A stretch of 64,000 bases of DNA from Paracoccaceae bacterium. Its GTDB lineage: Bacteria > Pseudomonadota > Alphaproteobacteria > Rhodobacterales > Rhodobacteraceae. The notes beneath the pieces were generated by a model. The model was not told the DNA's origin, made no database searches, and saw only the letters and a program-made list of their open reading frames with translations. The first letter of the stretch is position 1, and every line of letters starts with the position of its first letter. Position numbers and translations under genes: made by a program. The DNA lies in assembly GCA_022824005.1 (NCBI GenBank), contig JAJEBG010000023.1, positions 1-64,000 on the forward strand, read 5' to 3'. Of the stretch, positions 53,533-63,945 are shown one piece after another.

Positions 53533-54816
53533 TCACCATTTACGTTCAAATTGACTGCGAAGGAAAATCGCCAGACTGTTCATGGCGATAAGGAATCCAA
53601 GTAACACAAGAATAGCGGCCGAGGTTCGACTGACAAACCCGCGCTCGGGACTGTCGGCCCAGATAAAGATTTGTGTCGGTAAAGCCGTTGAACTGTCAAA
53701 GGGGCCAGTTGGCGCGGAAGTGATAAAGGCATTCATACCAATCAACAATAGGGGAGCTGTCTCACCTAATGCTTGTGCCAGGCCGATGATGGTGCCCGTC
53801 AGAATGCCTGGCATTGCCAAAGGCAGAACATGCCCGAACACAACTTGTTGTTTAGAAGCTCCACATCCGAGTGCCGCTTCTCGAATCGAGCTCGGGACGC
53901 TCTTGAGGGCCGCTCGGGCGGCAATGATGACGGTCGGCATGGTCATCAAGGCCAGAGTCATGCCGCCGACAAACGGGGCTGAACGGGGGAGTCCAAACCA
54001 GCCGATAAAGACCGCAACCGCTAATAATCCAAATACCACTGACGGCACCGCGGCCAAGTTGTTGATATTGACCTCAATGAAATCGCTGATTCGGTTACGA
54101 GGGGCAAATTCTTCGAGGTAAATGGCAGCACCAATTCCGACTGGGAAGGAAATCAAGAAACAGACCAGCAACGCCCAGAATGAACCAATGATCGCCCCTT
54201 TTAACCCCGCCAATTCAGGAAATCGGCTATCTGGATTGAAAATGATGCCCGTGTTGAGCGGTGTTGAGATCATGCCGGCATCTTTAAGTCGATCAAAAAG
54301 TTGAATCTGCCGGTCATTGAGCCGCCGTCGCTCCTCGGGAGTCGTGCGATTAATCAACTCTTTGTTCAACTGGTCATAAGGGTCCGAGACCGGAACGATC
54401 AATTGAATGGTTTGTCCAATCAGTGAAGGGTCAGCAACAACTCGATCCCTGAGCATAAATTGCGCCCCATTGCTCAAGATACGGAGCGCCTCTGATTTTT
54501 CTTGGCGTGATTCGAGTTCAGGAAAAATGGGTTGCAGCGAATCGGTCAAAAGACTGCGGAAATTTCCCCGTGGTAGTTTGGCCACATCAATCGTTTGAGG
54601 GTTGATATAAACCGGCAATTCGACATGAGTCTGCACAAAAGCGCGATACCCCGACATGAAAATTGAGCCGATCAAAATCACTAGCATAAGAAAGGCGACC
54701 AAGATGGCACCCAAACCTAGAGCCTTCAACCCGAATTGACGTCGACGTCGCCTGGGCAAGCTTAATGCCACCGTCGTGGCCGTCGACTCCTGATGCGCCG
54801 TTTTCGTGTCCATCAT
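53533..54816 (-). CDS. pstA: Phosphate ABC transporter permease PstA
   Basis: 427 residues from ATG 54816 (ATG 54813 also possible), one base after the pstC stop. An N-terminal helix (about 35-57) is followed by a long periplasmic domain of DUF3333 type (about 60-200), found in alphaproteobacterial PstA. The permease core has six helices, with the inner-membrane coupling motif EAALGCGASKQQVVFGHVLPLAMPGI. It partners with PstC in high-affinity phosphate uptake. No pstB or phoU follows, fabD being next. Confidence 0.93.
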   Translation of the reverse strand: MMDTKTAHQESTATTVALSLPRRRRRQFGLKALGLGAILVAFLMLVILIGSIFMSGYRAFVQTHVELPVYINPQTIDVAKLPRGNFRSLLTDSLQPIFPELESRQEKSEALRILSNGAQFMLRDRVVADPSLIGQTIQLIVPVSDPYDQLNKELINRTTPEERRRLNDRQIQLFDRLKDAGMISTPLNTGIIFNPDSRFPELAGLKGAIIGSFWALLVCFLISFPVGIGAAIYLEEFAPRNRISDFIEVNINNLAAVPSVVFGLLAVAVFIGWFGLPRSAPFVGGMTLALMTMPTVIIAARAALKSVPSSIREAALGCGASKQQVVFGHVLPLAMPGILTGTIIGLAQALGETAPLLLIGMNAFITSAPTGPFDSSTALPTQIFIWADSPERGFVSRTSAAILVLLGFLIAMNSLAIFLRSQFERKW

Positions 54817-54817
54817 T

Positions 54818-56194
54818 CTACTCGTAAACTTCGCGATATTGCCGAACGATACGAAGCGCATAAACATTGATCACCAGCGTCACCAGAAACAACATTAAGC
54901 CCAACGCAAAAGCGGCTAACGTTTTTGGATTGTCAAAAGATGTATCGCCAATCAACAATGTGACAATTTGCACCGTCACAGTGGTCACACTGTCGAGAGG
55001 ATTGAATGTCAGTTTGGCGATCAGACCTGCCGCCATCACCACAATCATCGTTTCTCCAATGGCCCGACTGACGGCCAATAGGATACCGCCCGAAATACCG
55101 GGAAGTGCGGCCGGAAATAGCACTTGCAGCATCGTTTCTGTGCGCGTCGCGCCCAAAGCGAGAGCCCCGTTTCGCAAATCTTCAGGCACGGCATTAAGGG
55201 CGTCGTCGGTAAATGAAGAGATGAATGGGATCAGCATGATTCCCATCACGCCACCTGCGGCGAGAGCCGTGTTGGGGGCGATATTGAGTTGAAGAGTTTC
55301 GCCGAGGGCGCGCAAGGCGGGCGCAATCACAAGAATGGCAAAGAAGCCGTAGACCACGGTGGGAACGCCAGCCAGAATTTCCAAGATGGGTTTCGCAATA
55401 CCACGTAACCAAGGGGACGCAAATTCATTTAGGTAGATGGCCGACAGCAAACCAATCGGGACAGCCATTGTCACCGCGATCGTCATCACCAGTAATGTGC
55501 CGACGATCACCGGGATCCACCCAAAGGCACCTTCAGCCGCCACTTGGTCTTCGCGCATCGGAATTTGCGGCTCCCAATTCAAACCCAAGAGAAACTCATC
55601 AATGGGGACAAGCGAAAAAAAACGGATCGACTCAAAAAGGAGGGCAGCGACGATGCCGATGGTGGTAAAAACGGCGACCACCGCGCACATCACCATGAGG
55701 GCGAGAACGATGCGTTCAGCGCGGGGTCGGGATCTGAAATCGGCTTGCACCTGACGGCGTGTCAATACCATCAGCGGCAAGGCAACGAGAACAAGAACTG
55801 GGATGAGGGCATTCTTTGATAGGTCCACTAATCGGTTGAGATATTGGGCCGCTTCCACCACCCATTCAGCGGGTTCACCGAATAGTCGGCCATTAGCCAC
55901 CGAGCGAATTTCGGCGAGGATAAGCTGTTTTTCCCCCTCTCCTAGCCCGCCAAAATGCTCATCAGCAAACTTAGTGACAACCAAGTAATCAATGACTGAC
56001 CCTTGTACCACCAACCAAAATAGAAGCAAGATGAGGACCGGTATACCTACGACAAGCGCCCCATAGAGGCCGTGATACCCGGCTATTGAATGGAGTCGTT
56101 GACCGGTCCGCCGGATCGCATATGCCGCTCTGACATTGATCGCATATGATATCGCCGTTAAAACGAGAAGAAGAGCGAATGTAGCTGTGACCAT
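54818..56194 (-). CDS. pstC: Phosphate ABC transporter permease PstC
   Basis: 458 residues, long for PstC, with extra N-terminal helices and a periplasmic stretch before the six-helix permease core (about 235-455). The coupling motif GALALGATRTETMLQVLFPAALPGISGG is clear. A 292-base gap with a terminator-like hairpin separates it from pstS upstream, while pstA follows after one base. Confidence 0.93.
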   Translation of the reverse strand: MVTATFALLLVLTAISYAINVRAAYAIRRTGQRLHSIAGYHGLYGALVVGIPVLILLLFWLVVQGSVIDYLVVTKFADEHFGGLGEGEKQLILAEIRSVANGRLFGEPAEWVVEAAQYLNRLVDLSKNALIPVLVLVALPLMVLTRRQVQADFRSRPRAERIVLALMVMCAVVAVFTTIGIVAALLFESIRFFSLVPIDEFLLGLNWEPQIPMREDQVAAEGAFGWIPVIVGTLLVMTIAVTMAVPIGLLSAIYLNEFASPWLRGIAKPILEILAGVPTVVYGFFAILVIAPALRALGETLQLNIAPNTALAAGGVMGIMLIPFISSFTDDALNAVPEDLRNGALALGATRTETMLQVLFPAALPGISGGILLAVSRAIGETMIVVMAAGLIAKLTFNPLDSVTTVTVQIVTLLIGDTSFDNPKTLAAFALGLMLFLVTLVINVYALRIVRQYREVYE

Positions 56195-56273
56195 ATTATG
56201 GGCGACCTTTGGTAAAGAGGCAGCGCGTCAGTGTGCCTAATGCCATACACAATCAGTTTCTATTGGAAAAGAA

Positions 56274-56300
56274 CATGAGGGCGTTCAGCCCGCCCTCATG
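56274..56300 (-). terminator. Hairpin with T-run between pstS and pstC
   Basis: CATGAGGGC (56274-56282) and GCCCTCATG (56292-56300) form a perfect 9-bp stem with a 9-base loop. On the minus strand it is followed by TTCTTTTCC, so it can act as an intrinsic (probably partial) terminator after pstS. This would let pstS, needed in excess in the periplasm, be transcribed more than pstCA. The remaining gap of about 290 bases shows nothing else recognisable. Confidence 0.7.
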
Positions 56301-56486
56301 CCGCATTATCGTACTCACACAATCCACTGAACTCACGTTATTGCATACCAACGACCGACAAGGGATGATCAAACTGAGTCAATGAACGCCCGTAACGATG
56401 GCTCGTGGGCAACAAAAACCGGTCGTTTGCCATTGAAAATCAGCTCCGCCTATTAATGTTGAAGGCGTTCATCTCAAGCCATCAAG

Positions 56487-57539
56487 TTATTTGGCAGCCA
56501 TGGTGGCACCGGAAATGACGGCTTTTTGGAGTGATCCTCGTTCCATATCACCAAGAGCCACAAGACCCCGTTCAGAGAGATATCCACCCGGTGCGAGTGC
56601 CTCTTCGGACATGTATTCCTCAATAAATTCTTGCAGGTTAGGAATGACACCACGATGGGCATTCTTTGTGTAGAAATAGAGAGGCCGAGAGATCGGATAC
56701 GAATTGTCACCGATGGTTGAAGCATCTGGACTGACACCATTGATTTTCACCGGCTTGAGAGAGTCAAGATTCTCGTAGAGGAAAGAGTATCCAAAAATAC
56801 CCATCGCATTTGAATCGGCGTTCAGACGCTGCACGATGAGGTTGTCATTCTCACCAGCTTCCACAAAGGGTCCATCTTGGCGCATCCGACTGCAATTTTC
56901 CTTCACCCAATTCTTGTCCTTGGCATGTCCCATATCTTTGATCCATGGGTGGTTTTTACAACCAGCATGCATTGCTAGTTCGACAAAGGCGTCACGGGTT
57001 CCACTTGTGGGTGGCGGCCCATAAGCAAGGATTGGCATATTGGGTAAGGCGGAATTGACGTCGGACCAATTTTTGTGTGGATTGGCGACCATGCCCCCCG
57101 TCCCGGGGACCTCAGCGGCGAGGGCCAGGAAGATGTCTTCGAGTGACAGGTCCCAATTTCCGGAATTGTTGCGCGAGATGGCAATGGACAAGCCATCAAA
57201 GCCGATCAAAGCTTCTGTGACATCCGTCACACCATTTTCTTGGCATAACTTGTATTCTGATGACTTCATGGCCCGGGACGCGCCCGTAATATCGGGATGA
57301 TCGACTCCGATACCGGCACAAAACAGTTTCATTCCACCGCCTGTTCCCGTTGATTCGACGACAGGAGCCGTTGCGCCGGACATGTTAGAGAATTGCTCCG
57401 ACACTGCTTGAGTGTACGGAAACACAGTTGATGAACCGACAATCCTGATCTCGTCACGCGCTTGCGCCGCGCTTGAGATCACCAAGGCCGATGCCAAACC
57501 AATGGCACTTGATAAAATCGTTTTCTTTGAGACAAGCAT
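56487..57539 (-). CDS. pstS: Phosphate-binding protein PstS
   Basis: 350 residues from ATG 57539, preceded by GAAAGGAAG; the upstream in-frame segment has no homology. A Sec signal peptide (1-27, ending AQA|RDE) leads to the phosphate-binding fold: IVGSSTVFPYTQAVSEQFS near the start, STGTGGGMKLFCAG and SGTRDAFVE supply the phosphate-binding loops. It delivers phosphate to PstCA. The upstream AT-rich region holds a single Pho-box-like half-site (CTGTAAT) without a clear second half. Confidence 0.94.
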   Translation of the reverse strand: MLVSKKTILSSAIGLASALVISSAAQARDEIRIVGSSTVFPYTQAVSEQFSNMSGATAPVVESTGTGGGMKLFCAGIGVDHPDITGASRAMKSSEYKLCQENGVTDVTEALIGFDGLSIAISRNNSGNWDLSLEDIFLALAAEVPGTGGMVANPHKNWSDVNSALPNMPILAYGPPPTSGTRDAFVELAMHAGCKNHPWIKDMGHAKDKNWVKENCSRMRQDGPFVEAGENDNLIVQRLNADSNAMGIFGYSFLYENLDSLKPVKINGVSPDASTIGDNSYPISRPLYFYTKNAHRGVIPNLQEFIEEYMSEEALAPGGYLSERGLVALGDMERGSLQKAVISGATMAAK

Positions 57540-57700
57540 TAAACTTCCTTTCGGTGTAAAGGTTGGATGATGAGTGGGAAGTAGCATTGCATTGTGATAG
57601 GAAAGCAAAAATAATATTACAGGAATATGAATTTAGTTGACTCGATCAAATGGGTATACCGGTTGAAGTGGTTTCAATTTCTGTTAATGAGGCCATTGTC

Positions 57701-57790
57701 GGAGAGGTGCCGGAGCGGTCGAACGGGGCGGTCTCGAAAACCGTTGTGCCTTCACGGGCACCCAGGGTTCGAATCCCTGTCTCTCCGCCA
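57701..57790 (+). tRNA. tRNA-Ser(CGA)
   Basis: A 90-nt class II tRNA on the plus strand. The acceptor ends GGAGAGG and CTCTCC pair, followed by discriminator G and an encoded CCA. The anticodon loop CTCGAAA gives CGA (reads UCG). A long variable arm (TTGTGCCTTCACGGGCACC region) and a T arm with GGTTCGAATCC are present. Confidence 0.96.
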
Positions 57791-58138
57791 AAGACCTTAG
57801 TTGACCTCTCCCTATCGGGCGATTGATCGGCCAAATAGGTTCGGAATCTAGGCGTTGTTTTGTGGGCGCCCTGTCTTTGTAATGAGTGCGTAACGATTTC
57901 CGGCGTTAACCTCACGTCACTCGAGACATTTGTTAGGCAAAGTTGTTTGGCGTTGCGGCGGCACGATGATCATTCTTACATATGCGCTGATGCACATTAG
58001 TTGGATTAGCTGTCTTCAGCTCCGTTCGACGATAAATCGTCTTCGTATCGTGACAAATATTGGATACCAAATTATAGTGATGTGCTGATATAGAACCCTT
58101 GACGCTCCATCATATTCAACACCAAACAGGATTTTCGA
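57791..58138. other. Intergenic stretch of 348 bases before ppiD
   Basis: No gene is seen on either strand. The last 90 bases contain the promoter listed at 58050-58078 and a CAGGATTTT ribosome region. No small RNA or repeat was recognised in the rest. Confidence 0.5.
58050..58078 (+). promoter_or_regulatory. Promoter of the ppiD gene
   Basis: GTGACA (58050-58055, five of six -35 bases) is separated by exactly 17 bases from TATAGT (58073-58078, five of six -10 bases). It lies 60 bases before the ppiD ATG. The best-spaced sigma70-type promoter noticed in the window. Confidence 0.65.
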
Positions 58139-59998
58139 ATGGCAAAGGCAATGCAGTCCAAAGGGACAAACATTCTTGTCTATATTCTCATCGGTCTGCT
58201 CATTCTTGGTTTGGCCGGGTTTGGCATTGGTAGCTTTACTAGTTCTATCACGGCCATCGGCGAGGTGGGGGATCAAGAAATCACTGTCGATGACTATTAC
58301 CAACAGCTTCAGACAGAAATCGATTTGACTGCGCAAACGACGGGTCAGCGCTTTACGCCCTCGCAAGCGATCGTCATGGGTCTTGGTCAGCGCGCTTTGG
58401 AAACTCTTGTGCTGCGAGCGGCACTTGATAATGAAGCTCAAAAAATTGGCCTATCGGTGGGTGATCAGACCATCCTCGAGGTTCTTGCATCAATGCCACA
58501 ATTTCAAGGGGTTGATGGCAACTTTAACCGAGATGCTTACGATTTTGTCCTTGAAAGATCGACAATGACAGCCGCTGATTTTGATCAATCGATCCGTGAC
58601 ACACAGACTCGAATTCTTATTGAGAAGGCCATTGGAGACGGAATTCCAGTTTCGAAAGCTTATGTCGATCATCTATCAAACCACTACCTGAGCACGCGGG
58701 ATGTGTCGTGGGCGATGTTGCCTGTGAGTTTATTGGACGAGGAGATTCCCGCACCATCTGACCAAGATTTGCGAGACTATCATAATGCCAATGCGCCCGA
58801 GTTCACGGAAGCGGAAGTTCGCCATTTGACGGTGGCGTGGATCACCCCGCAATTGATCGCCGATTCCGACCGAGTGGCCACCGAGCGTGTTCGAGAGTTG
58901 TATGATGAGCGCATAGAACAATTTGCAAAGCCGGAAAGGCGTGATGTCGACCGACTGGTGTTTCCCGACTCCCTCGCCGCTGATGAGGCGCGCCAACGCC
59001 TTAATTCAAACACGGTGACTTTTGATGAACTCATTGCCGAGAGGGATGTAGTGGCCTCGGATATTTCCCTTGGAATAGTGACTCGGGAGGACATGTCTCA
59101 AGATGTTGCTAACGAGATATTTTCAGCTGATACCACAGCTGTCGTGGGACCGCTCAAATCAGAACTCGGTCCCGCTCTCTACCGAATAAACGCCATTCTA
59201 GGGTCTGAACTGACCACCTTTGAGATGGCCCAACCTGATTTGGCCGCGGAGTTGGCCAATCAAGACGCCATCGAAACGATTTCAAACAATGTTTCGTTTC
59301 TTGAGGACATCATAGCGGGGGGCGCGACAATCGAAGAAGTGGTTAACGAATCGGATTTAGTTCTCGAGAAAATAACCTATGAAGATGGCATCACAACAGA
59401 CGGCCCCGCTGCCTTCCGTGAATTTCGCGACGCTGTTATGGCGGCTGAAGAAGGTGATTTTCCTGAACTTTTGACTTTGGGCGAGAATGGATTATTTGCC
59501 TTTCGCCTCGATGAAATCGTTGCGCCAAGACTAAAGCCTTTTGCCAGCGTCCGGGAAGCGGTTGTCACGGCTTGGAATAACCAAAAATTGTCCGAAGCAT
59601 TGGCTGTGAAAGCTCGGGAATTATCGACGCAACTGCGCAATGGAAAGAGTTTTGAGGAACTCGGACTTACGCTTTGGCAATCCGAAACCTCATTAGGTCG
59701 GAGTGATGTCATTGATGGTGCCCATCAATCGCTCGCCAATGTCGCCTTCTCGACACTTGAAAATGAAGTGGCGGCTTTTGGTGACGGCAACCAATGGGGC
59801 GTTGTAAGGGTCAATTCGGTGACCCCTGCTGATCTCACATCTGAGAATACGGCGCGCACTATTGAGGCATTGGAACAGTCTTTCTCGGCGGGATTGGGGC
59901 AAGATGTGGTGGCTCTATTCAGCAACCACTTACGACGCGAAGATGGATTGCAATTAAACTTGGACGTCATTGACGCCATTCACGCACAACTTCCTTAA
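58139..59998 (+). CDS. PpiD-like membrane-anchored periplasmic folding factor
   Basis: 619 residues with an N-terminal membrane anchor (about 12-33, NILVYILIGLLILGLAGFGIG). A SurA/PpiD-type N-terminal domain follows (about 36-180, IGEVGDQEITVDDYYQQLQTEIDLTAQTTGQRFTPSQA), then a parvulin-like middle (about 245-365) with weak conservation of the rotamase core, and a C-terminal domain. PpiD helps newly secreted proteins fold at the Sec translocon. It probably lacks isomerase activity, as is usual for the family. It lies just upstream of trpE, a common alphaproteobacterial neighbourhood. Confidence 0.88.
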   Translation: MAKAMQSKGTNILVYILIGLLILGLAGFGIGSFTSSITAIGEVGDQEITVDDYYQQLQTEIDLTAQTTGQRFTPSQAIVMGLGQRALETLVLRAALDNEAQKIGLSVGDQTILEVLASMPQFQGVDGNFNRDAYDFVLERSTMTAADFDQSIRDTQTRILIEKAIGDGIPVSKAYVDHLSNHYLSTRDVSWAMLPVSLLDEEIPAPSDQDLRDYHNANAPEFTEAEVRHLTVAWITPQLIADSDRVATERVRELYDERIEQFAKPERRDVDRLVFPDSLAADEARQRLNSNTVTFDELIAERDVVASDISLGIVTREDMSQDVANEIFSADTTAVVGPLKSELGPALYRINAILGSELTTFEMAQPDLAAELANQDAIETISNNVSFLEDIIAGGATIEEVVNESDLVLEKITYEDGITTDGPAAFREFRDAVMAAEEGDFPELLTLGENGLFAFRLDEIVAPRLKPFASVREAVVTAWNNQKLSEALAVKARELSTQLRNGKSFEELGLTLWQSETSLGRSDVIDGAHQSLANVAFSTLENEVAAFGDGNQWGVVRVNSVTPADLTSENTARTIEALEQSFSAGLGQDVVALFSNHLRREDGLQLNLDVIDAIHAQLP

Positions 59999-60012
59999 CG
60001 GGTTGGGGCGAG

Positions 60013-61527
60013 ATGGCCATTCACCCATCCTTTTCGGAATTCGAGGCCTGCTACAAAAAGGGGCTGAACCAAGTCGTCTACACGTTGCTAGCGGCGGATT
60101 TGGATACACCGGTGTCTTTGATGCTCAAACTCGCCGATGCCCGCCCCTACAGTTTTATTCTTGAATCGGTGACCGGCGGATCCAATCGAGGCCGATATTC
60201 TATCGTTGGCATGGATCCTGATATGATTTGGCAGTGCCGGAATGGTCGAATTTGGATAAGCCATAAGACCGCTGATGGCGAGGGGGAATGGATTGAGGAA
60301 GAGAATGAACCCCTTCAATCTCTCAGAGCGTTTATTGCCCAAAGTCAGATTGATCTCCCTAAGGAGTTGCCGCCGAGTTCCGCCGGTTTGTTTGGCTATC
60401 TTGGCTACGATATGATCCGTCTGGTTGAGACTCTTCCCGAGCCCCGCTCCGACCCCCTTGGCCTTCCCGACGCTGTGTTGTTTCGCCCCTCAATCGTGGC
60501 CGTTCACGACAGTGTGAAGGGAGATGTCACAGTTGTGACTCCCGTGTGGGCCGATAGCGGCCTCTCGGTTCAGGACGCCTATAAACAAGCCGTCCAACGG
60601 GTCAAACAAGCGGTGCATGATGTTGAGTCGAAACAGATCAATCAGCATCGAGTCTTGGATATTGTCCAAGAAACCCCGGCGAGGTCAGTTTCAAATTTAA
60701 CCAAAGAGGCTTTTATCGACATTGTGAAAAGAGCCAAGCAATACATTTGTGACGGCGACATTTTTCAAGTGGTGCCGAGCCAACGTTGGAAACAGATGTT
60801 CAAGCTGCCGCCTTTCTCACTCTATCGGGCGCTGCGGCGAACCAACCCTTCACCGTTCATGTTTTTCATCAATTTCAATGACTTTCAGGTGATTGGAGCC
60901 AGTCCAGAAATTCTTGTTCGGGTATTGGGCAAAGAAGTCACGCTGCGACCGCTTGCGGGTACCCGTCCCCGCGGCCAAAATGCGGTTGAGGACGCGCGTC
61001 TCGCCGACGATCTGCTCAATGACGAAAAAGAACGTGCTGAACATTTGATGTTATTGGATTTGGGTCGAAATGATGTCGGACGGGTCAGCCGCGTTGGCAC
61101 CGTGCGGCCAACCGAAACCTTTGTTGTGGAGCATTATTCACATGTGATGCACATTGCGTCACATGTTGTTGGCGAACTTAAGGACAGTGAAGACGCGCTT
61201 TCGGCCCTCCTCTCTGGCTTGCCAGCCGGAACCGTGTCAGGGGCCCCAAAAGTTCGAGCGATGGAAATTATCAATGAGCTCGAACCCGAAAAGCGCGGCG
61301 TCTATGGCGGTGGCGTCGGTTATTTCTCAGTCAACGGCGATATGGACATGTGCATTGCTCTCAGAACCGCGGTACTGAAGGATGATCAACTTTATATTCA
61401 GGCCGGTAGTGGGATTGTCTACGATAGTGATCCTATTATTGAGTGGCAAGAAACTCGAGATAAGGCCGCGGCGCTCAGGCGAGCGGTGAGGGATGCGGCC
61501 ATGTTCAACTCGGAATCAGATTCATAG
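60013..61527 (+). CDS. trpE: Anthranilate synthase component I
   Basis: It converts chorismate to anthranilate, with ammonia from TrpG. 504 residues. The feedback-inhibition region LLES-like element appears as FILESVTGGSNRGRYSIVG near 50-68. The chorismate-binding domain has GDIFQVVPSQRW, PSPFMFFINF, ASPEILVRV, PLAGTRPRG, ERAEHLMLLDLGRNDVGRV and SGLPAGTVSGAPKVRAMEII. It starts 15 bases after ppiD; there is no visible leader peptide with tandem Trp codons, so attenuation of the enteric kind is unlikely here. Confidence 0.96.
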   Translation: MAIHPSFSEFEACYKKGLNQVVYTLLAADLDTPVSLMLKLADARPYSFILESVTGGSNRGRYSIVGMDPDMIWQCRNGRIWISHKTADGEGEWIEEENEPLQSLRAFIAQSQIDLPKELPPSSAGLFGYLGYDMIRLVETLPEPRSDPLGLPDAVLFRPSIVAVHDSVKGDVTVVTPVWADSGLSVQDAYKQAVQRVKQAVHDVESKQINQHRVLDIVQETPARSVSNLTKEAFIDIVKRAKQYICDGDIFQVVPSQRWKQMFKLPPFSLYRALRRTNPSPFMFFINFNDFQVIGASPEILVRVLGKEVTLRPLAGTRPRGQNAVEDARLADDLLNDEKERAEHLMLLDLGRNDVGRVSRVGTVRPTETFVVEHYSHVMHIASHVVGELKDSEDALSALLSGLPAGTVSGAPKVRAMEIINELEPEKRGVYGGGVGYFSVNGDMDMCIALRTAVLKDDQLYIQAGSGIVYDSDPIIEWQETRDKAAALRRAVRDAAMFNSESDS

Positions 61528-61539
61528 AGTCGCGATACA

Positions 61540-62124
61540 ATGATATTATTGATCGATAATTACGACAGTTTTACCTACAATCTGGTGCAATATTTGGGTG
61601 AACTCGGCAGCCAATGTGATGTGCGGCGCAACGACTCAGTGACCTGTAGCGAAGCTTTGGCATTGAAACCCGACGCCATTGTTCTCTCCCCTGGACCTTG
61701 TACTCCCGATCAGGCTGGCATTTGCGTTGACCTTGTTGTCGAAGCGGCGGCCCAAACAATCCCCCTTCTCGGTGTGTGTTTGGGTCACCAATCCATTGCC
61801 CAAGCCTTTGGCGCGAAAGTGGTCAAATGCCGTGAAATCGTCCATGGAAAAGTCTCTGATATTGTTCACGACAATATCTGTCCGATGCACGATTTACCCT
61901 CGCCTTTCCGAGCCACACGTTATCACTCGCTGATCGTTGACGAAGACAGTTTACCCGATGAGTTGCAGGCAACCGCGTGGACTCAAGATCGATTGATCAT
62001 GGGATTGAAACATCGTGACTACCCTATCTATGGGGTACAGTTTCACCCCGAAAGTATCGCCACACTCCAGGGGCAAAATATTCTTAAAAATTTCCTGCAA
62101 ACAATTGATTTTACTAATGAATAA
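61540..62124 (+). CDS. trpG: Anthranilate synthase component II (glutamine amidotransferase)
   Basis: Supplies ammonia from glutamine to TrpE. 194 residues, class I glutamine amidotransferase with catalytic Cys80 in [16 protein letters not shown] and the His/Glu pair in [11 protein letters not shown]. The segment [22 protein letters not shown] is standard. It lies 12 bases after trpE and overlaps trpD by 8 bases. It may also serve p-aminobenzoate synthesis, since no pabA is seen. Confidence 0.95.
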   Translation: MILLIDNYDSFTYNLVQYLGELGSQCDVRRNDSVTCSEALALKPDAIVLSPGPCTPDQAGICVDLVVEAAAQTIPLLGVCLGHQSIAQAFGAKVVKCREIVHGKVSDIVHDNICPMHDLPSPFRATRYHSLIVDEDSLPDELQATAWTQDRLIMGLKHRDYPIYGVQFHPESIATLQGQNILKNFLQTIDFTNE

Positions 62125-63136
62125 GATTTTGAAAGACTATATCGACTTGGCCTCTCAACGCGGTTTGAGCGGGCTGGAGGCAAAAGTGGTTTTCTCATTG
62201 ATTATGGAAGGGAAAGCGACGGACGCCCAGATTGCCGGTTTGCTTATGGTGATGCGGACAAGGGGGGAGACGGTTGAAGAAATTGCCGCCGCCGCGACAG
62301 TTATGCGTGAGAAGTGCAAACCCGTTAAAGCCCCAGACGGGGCGATCGATATTGTGGGAACGGGGGGCGATGGCAAGGGCACATTGAATATTTCGACCGC
62401 CGCGGCGCTTGTTGTCGCCGGGGCCGGCGTGCCCGTGGCCAAACACGGCAATCGAAATCTATCGTCGAAGTCGGGCGCGGCTGATGCCTTAATTGAGCTC
62501 GGCATCAATGTGATGGTTGAACCCACCATCGTTGAAGAAGCCATCGAAAAAGCTGGCATTGGGTTTATGATGGCGCCGGTGCATCACCCGGCGATGCGGC
62601 ATGTGATGACCGCGAGGCAGGAGCTTGGCGTCCGAACCATTTTCAATATTTTGGGTCCCCTGACCAATCCCGCCGCCGTCAAACGCCAACTATCTGGGGC
62701 GTTTTCACCTGACTTGCTGCATCCCATGGCGGCGACACTTGACCAACTCGGTGTCGAACGCGCTTGGCTCGTTCACGGTCGTGATGGCACAGATGAAATA
62801 TCTATTTGTGGCGCGACCGATGTGGTTGATCTGGCACATGGTGTGATCACTGAGACGGTGGTGAGACCAAGTGATGGGGGTCTTCCCGAACATTCATTGG
62901 CCGACATCGCTGGACATGAACCAGCCTACAATGCACAAGCCTTGAGAGATTTACTTGAAGGCAAAAAGAACGCCTACCGGGATGCTGTTCTTCTCAATGC
63001 CGCCGCTTCATTGCTAGTCGCCGGAGTCGCGGCCGATCTTCGTGAGGGAGTCATGATCAGCCAAGACAGTCTTGATCAAGGTCGGGCCAAGCGATGCGCC
63101 GACCTACTCGTTGAAGTGACTCGCAACCCAGAATGA
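62117..63136 (+). CDS. trpD: Anthranilate phosphoribosyltransferase
   Basis: It joins anthranilate to PRPP. 339 residues from ATG 62117, which overlaps the trpG stop; longer readings of the frame lie within trpG. The PRPP loop is [15 protein letters not shown], followed by [22 protein letters not shown] (anthranilate/PRPP contacts) and [14 protein letters not shown]. It overlaps trpC by four bases (ATGA). Confidence 0.96.
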   Translation: MNKILKDYIDLASQRGLSGLEAKVVFSLIMEGKATDAQIAGLLMVMRTRGETVEEIAAAATVMREKCKPVKAPDGAIDIVGTGGDGKGTLNISTAAALVVAGAGVPVAKHGNRNLSSKSGAADALIELGINVMVEPTIVEEAIEKAGIGFMMAPVHHPAMRHVMTARQELGVRTIFNILGPLTNPAAVKRQLSGAFSPDLLHPMAATLDQLGVERAWLVHGRDGTDEISICGATDVVDLAHGVITETVVRPSDGGLPEHSLADIAGHEPAYNAQALRDLLEGKKNAYRDAVLLNAAASLLVAGVAADLREGVMISQDSLDQGRAKRCADLLVEVTRNPE

Positions 63137-63942
63137 CAACGATTCTAGAGAATATAGCCCAATACAAATGGGAGGAAATCCGTTCCGCCAAAAGCCATCG
63201 GTCGCTCAGCGAGTTACAATCACGGTTCGCCGAGCTGGATTCGCCGAAAGGGTTCAAGGCGGCCTTGGCCGCCGCCTCAAGACAGGGATTTGGACTCATC
63301 GCAGAGATAAAAAAAGCCAGTCCATCCAAAGGCGCGATAGTTGATCATTTTGATCCCGTTGAAATTGCCAAGAGTTACTATGAAGGAGGGGCCCACTGTA
63401 TTTCGGTGCTGACTGACCGGCCGAGCTTCCACGGCTCACTCAATCATTTGCAGCAGGTCGCGGCCGCCACGCCGCTGCCCTGTCTTCGTAAAGATTTTAT
63501 GCTGGACCCTTATCAAGTTTGGGAAGCCCGAGCTTTCGGCGCTGATTGTATTCTGATCATTATGGCCATGGTCTCCGATACCCAAGCGTCGGAACTTGAG
63601 TCGGCGGCGTTTGAATGTGGATTGGATTGTCTCGTTGAGGTTCATCATGAAGGCGAATTGCAGCGGGCCACAGAGAGGTTGAAGTCACGCTTGATTGGCA
63701 TCAACAATCGCGATTTGACGACATTTGAAGTCTCCATAGAGACCACATGCAAACTTTTGCCGCACATTCCCGCCGACACAACTTTGGTTGCCGAATCGGG
63801 TCTCAAAGGCCGAGCCGAGCTTGATCAACTCGCAAGACGCGGCGCCCGTTGTTTCTTGATTGGTGAGAGTTTGATGAGATCACATGATCGTGTCGACACA
63901 ATTGAAAGGCTTCTGCGCCCCCCTTTTCCTGAGGCGGATTGA
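63133..63942 (+). CDS. trpC: Indole-3-glycerol-phosphate synthase
   Basis: It cyclises the ring-closed intermediate of tryptophan synthesis. 269 residues, a TIM barrel with the family motifs [83 protein letters not shown] and [16 protein letters not shown] monofunctional enzyme; trpF, trpB and trpA are not in the window. Translationally coupled to trpD. Confidence 0.96.
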   Translation: MTTILENIAQYKWEEIRSAKSHRSLSELQSRFAELDSPKGFKAALAAASRQGFGLIAEIKKASPSKGAIVDHFDPVEIAKSYYEGGAHCISVLTDRPSFHGSLNHLQQVAAATPLPCLRKDFMLDPYQVWEARAFGADCILIIMAMVSDTQASELESAAFECGLDCLVEVHHEGELQRATERLKSRLIGINNRDLTTFEVSIETTCKLLPHIPADTTLVAESGLKGRAELDQLARRGARCFLIGESLMRSHDRVDTIERLLRPPFPEAD

Positions 63943-63945
63943 TCA

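Noticed and set aside
57540-57640. Pho box upstream of pstS
   Set aside because: Only one half-site (CTGTAAT) resembles the consensus; no second half at 11-base spacing.
57646-57915. 89-codon minus-strand frame overlapping tRNA-Ser
   Set aside because: It contains the GGETGIRTLGAREGT-type product that arises from reading the reverse of tRNA-Ser genes and is a well-known annotation artefact.
59999-60012. trp leader peptide / attenuator before trpE
   Set aside because: Only 14 bases separate ppiD from trpE, with no room for a leader peptide or alternative hairpins.
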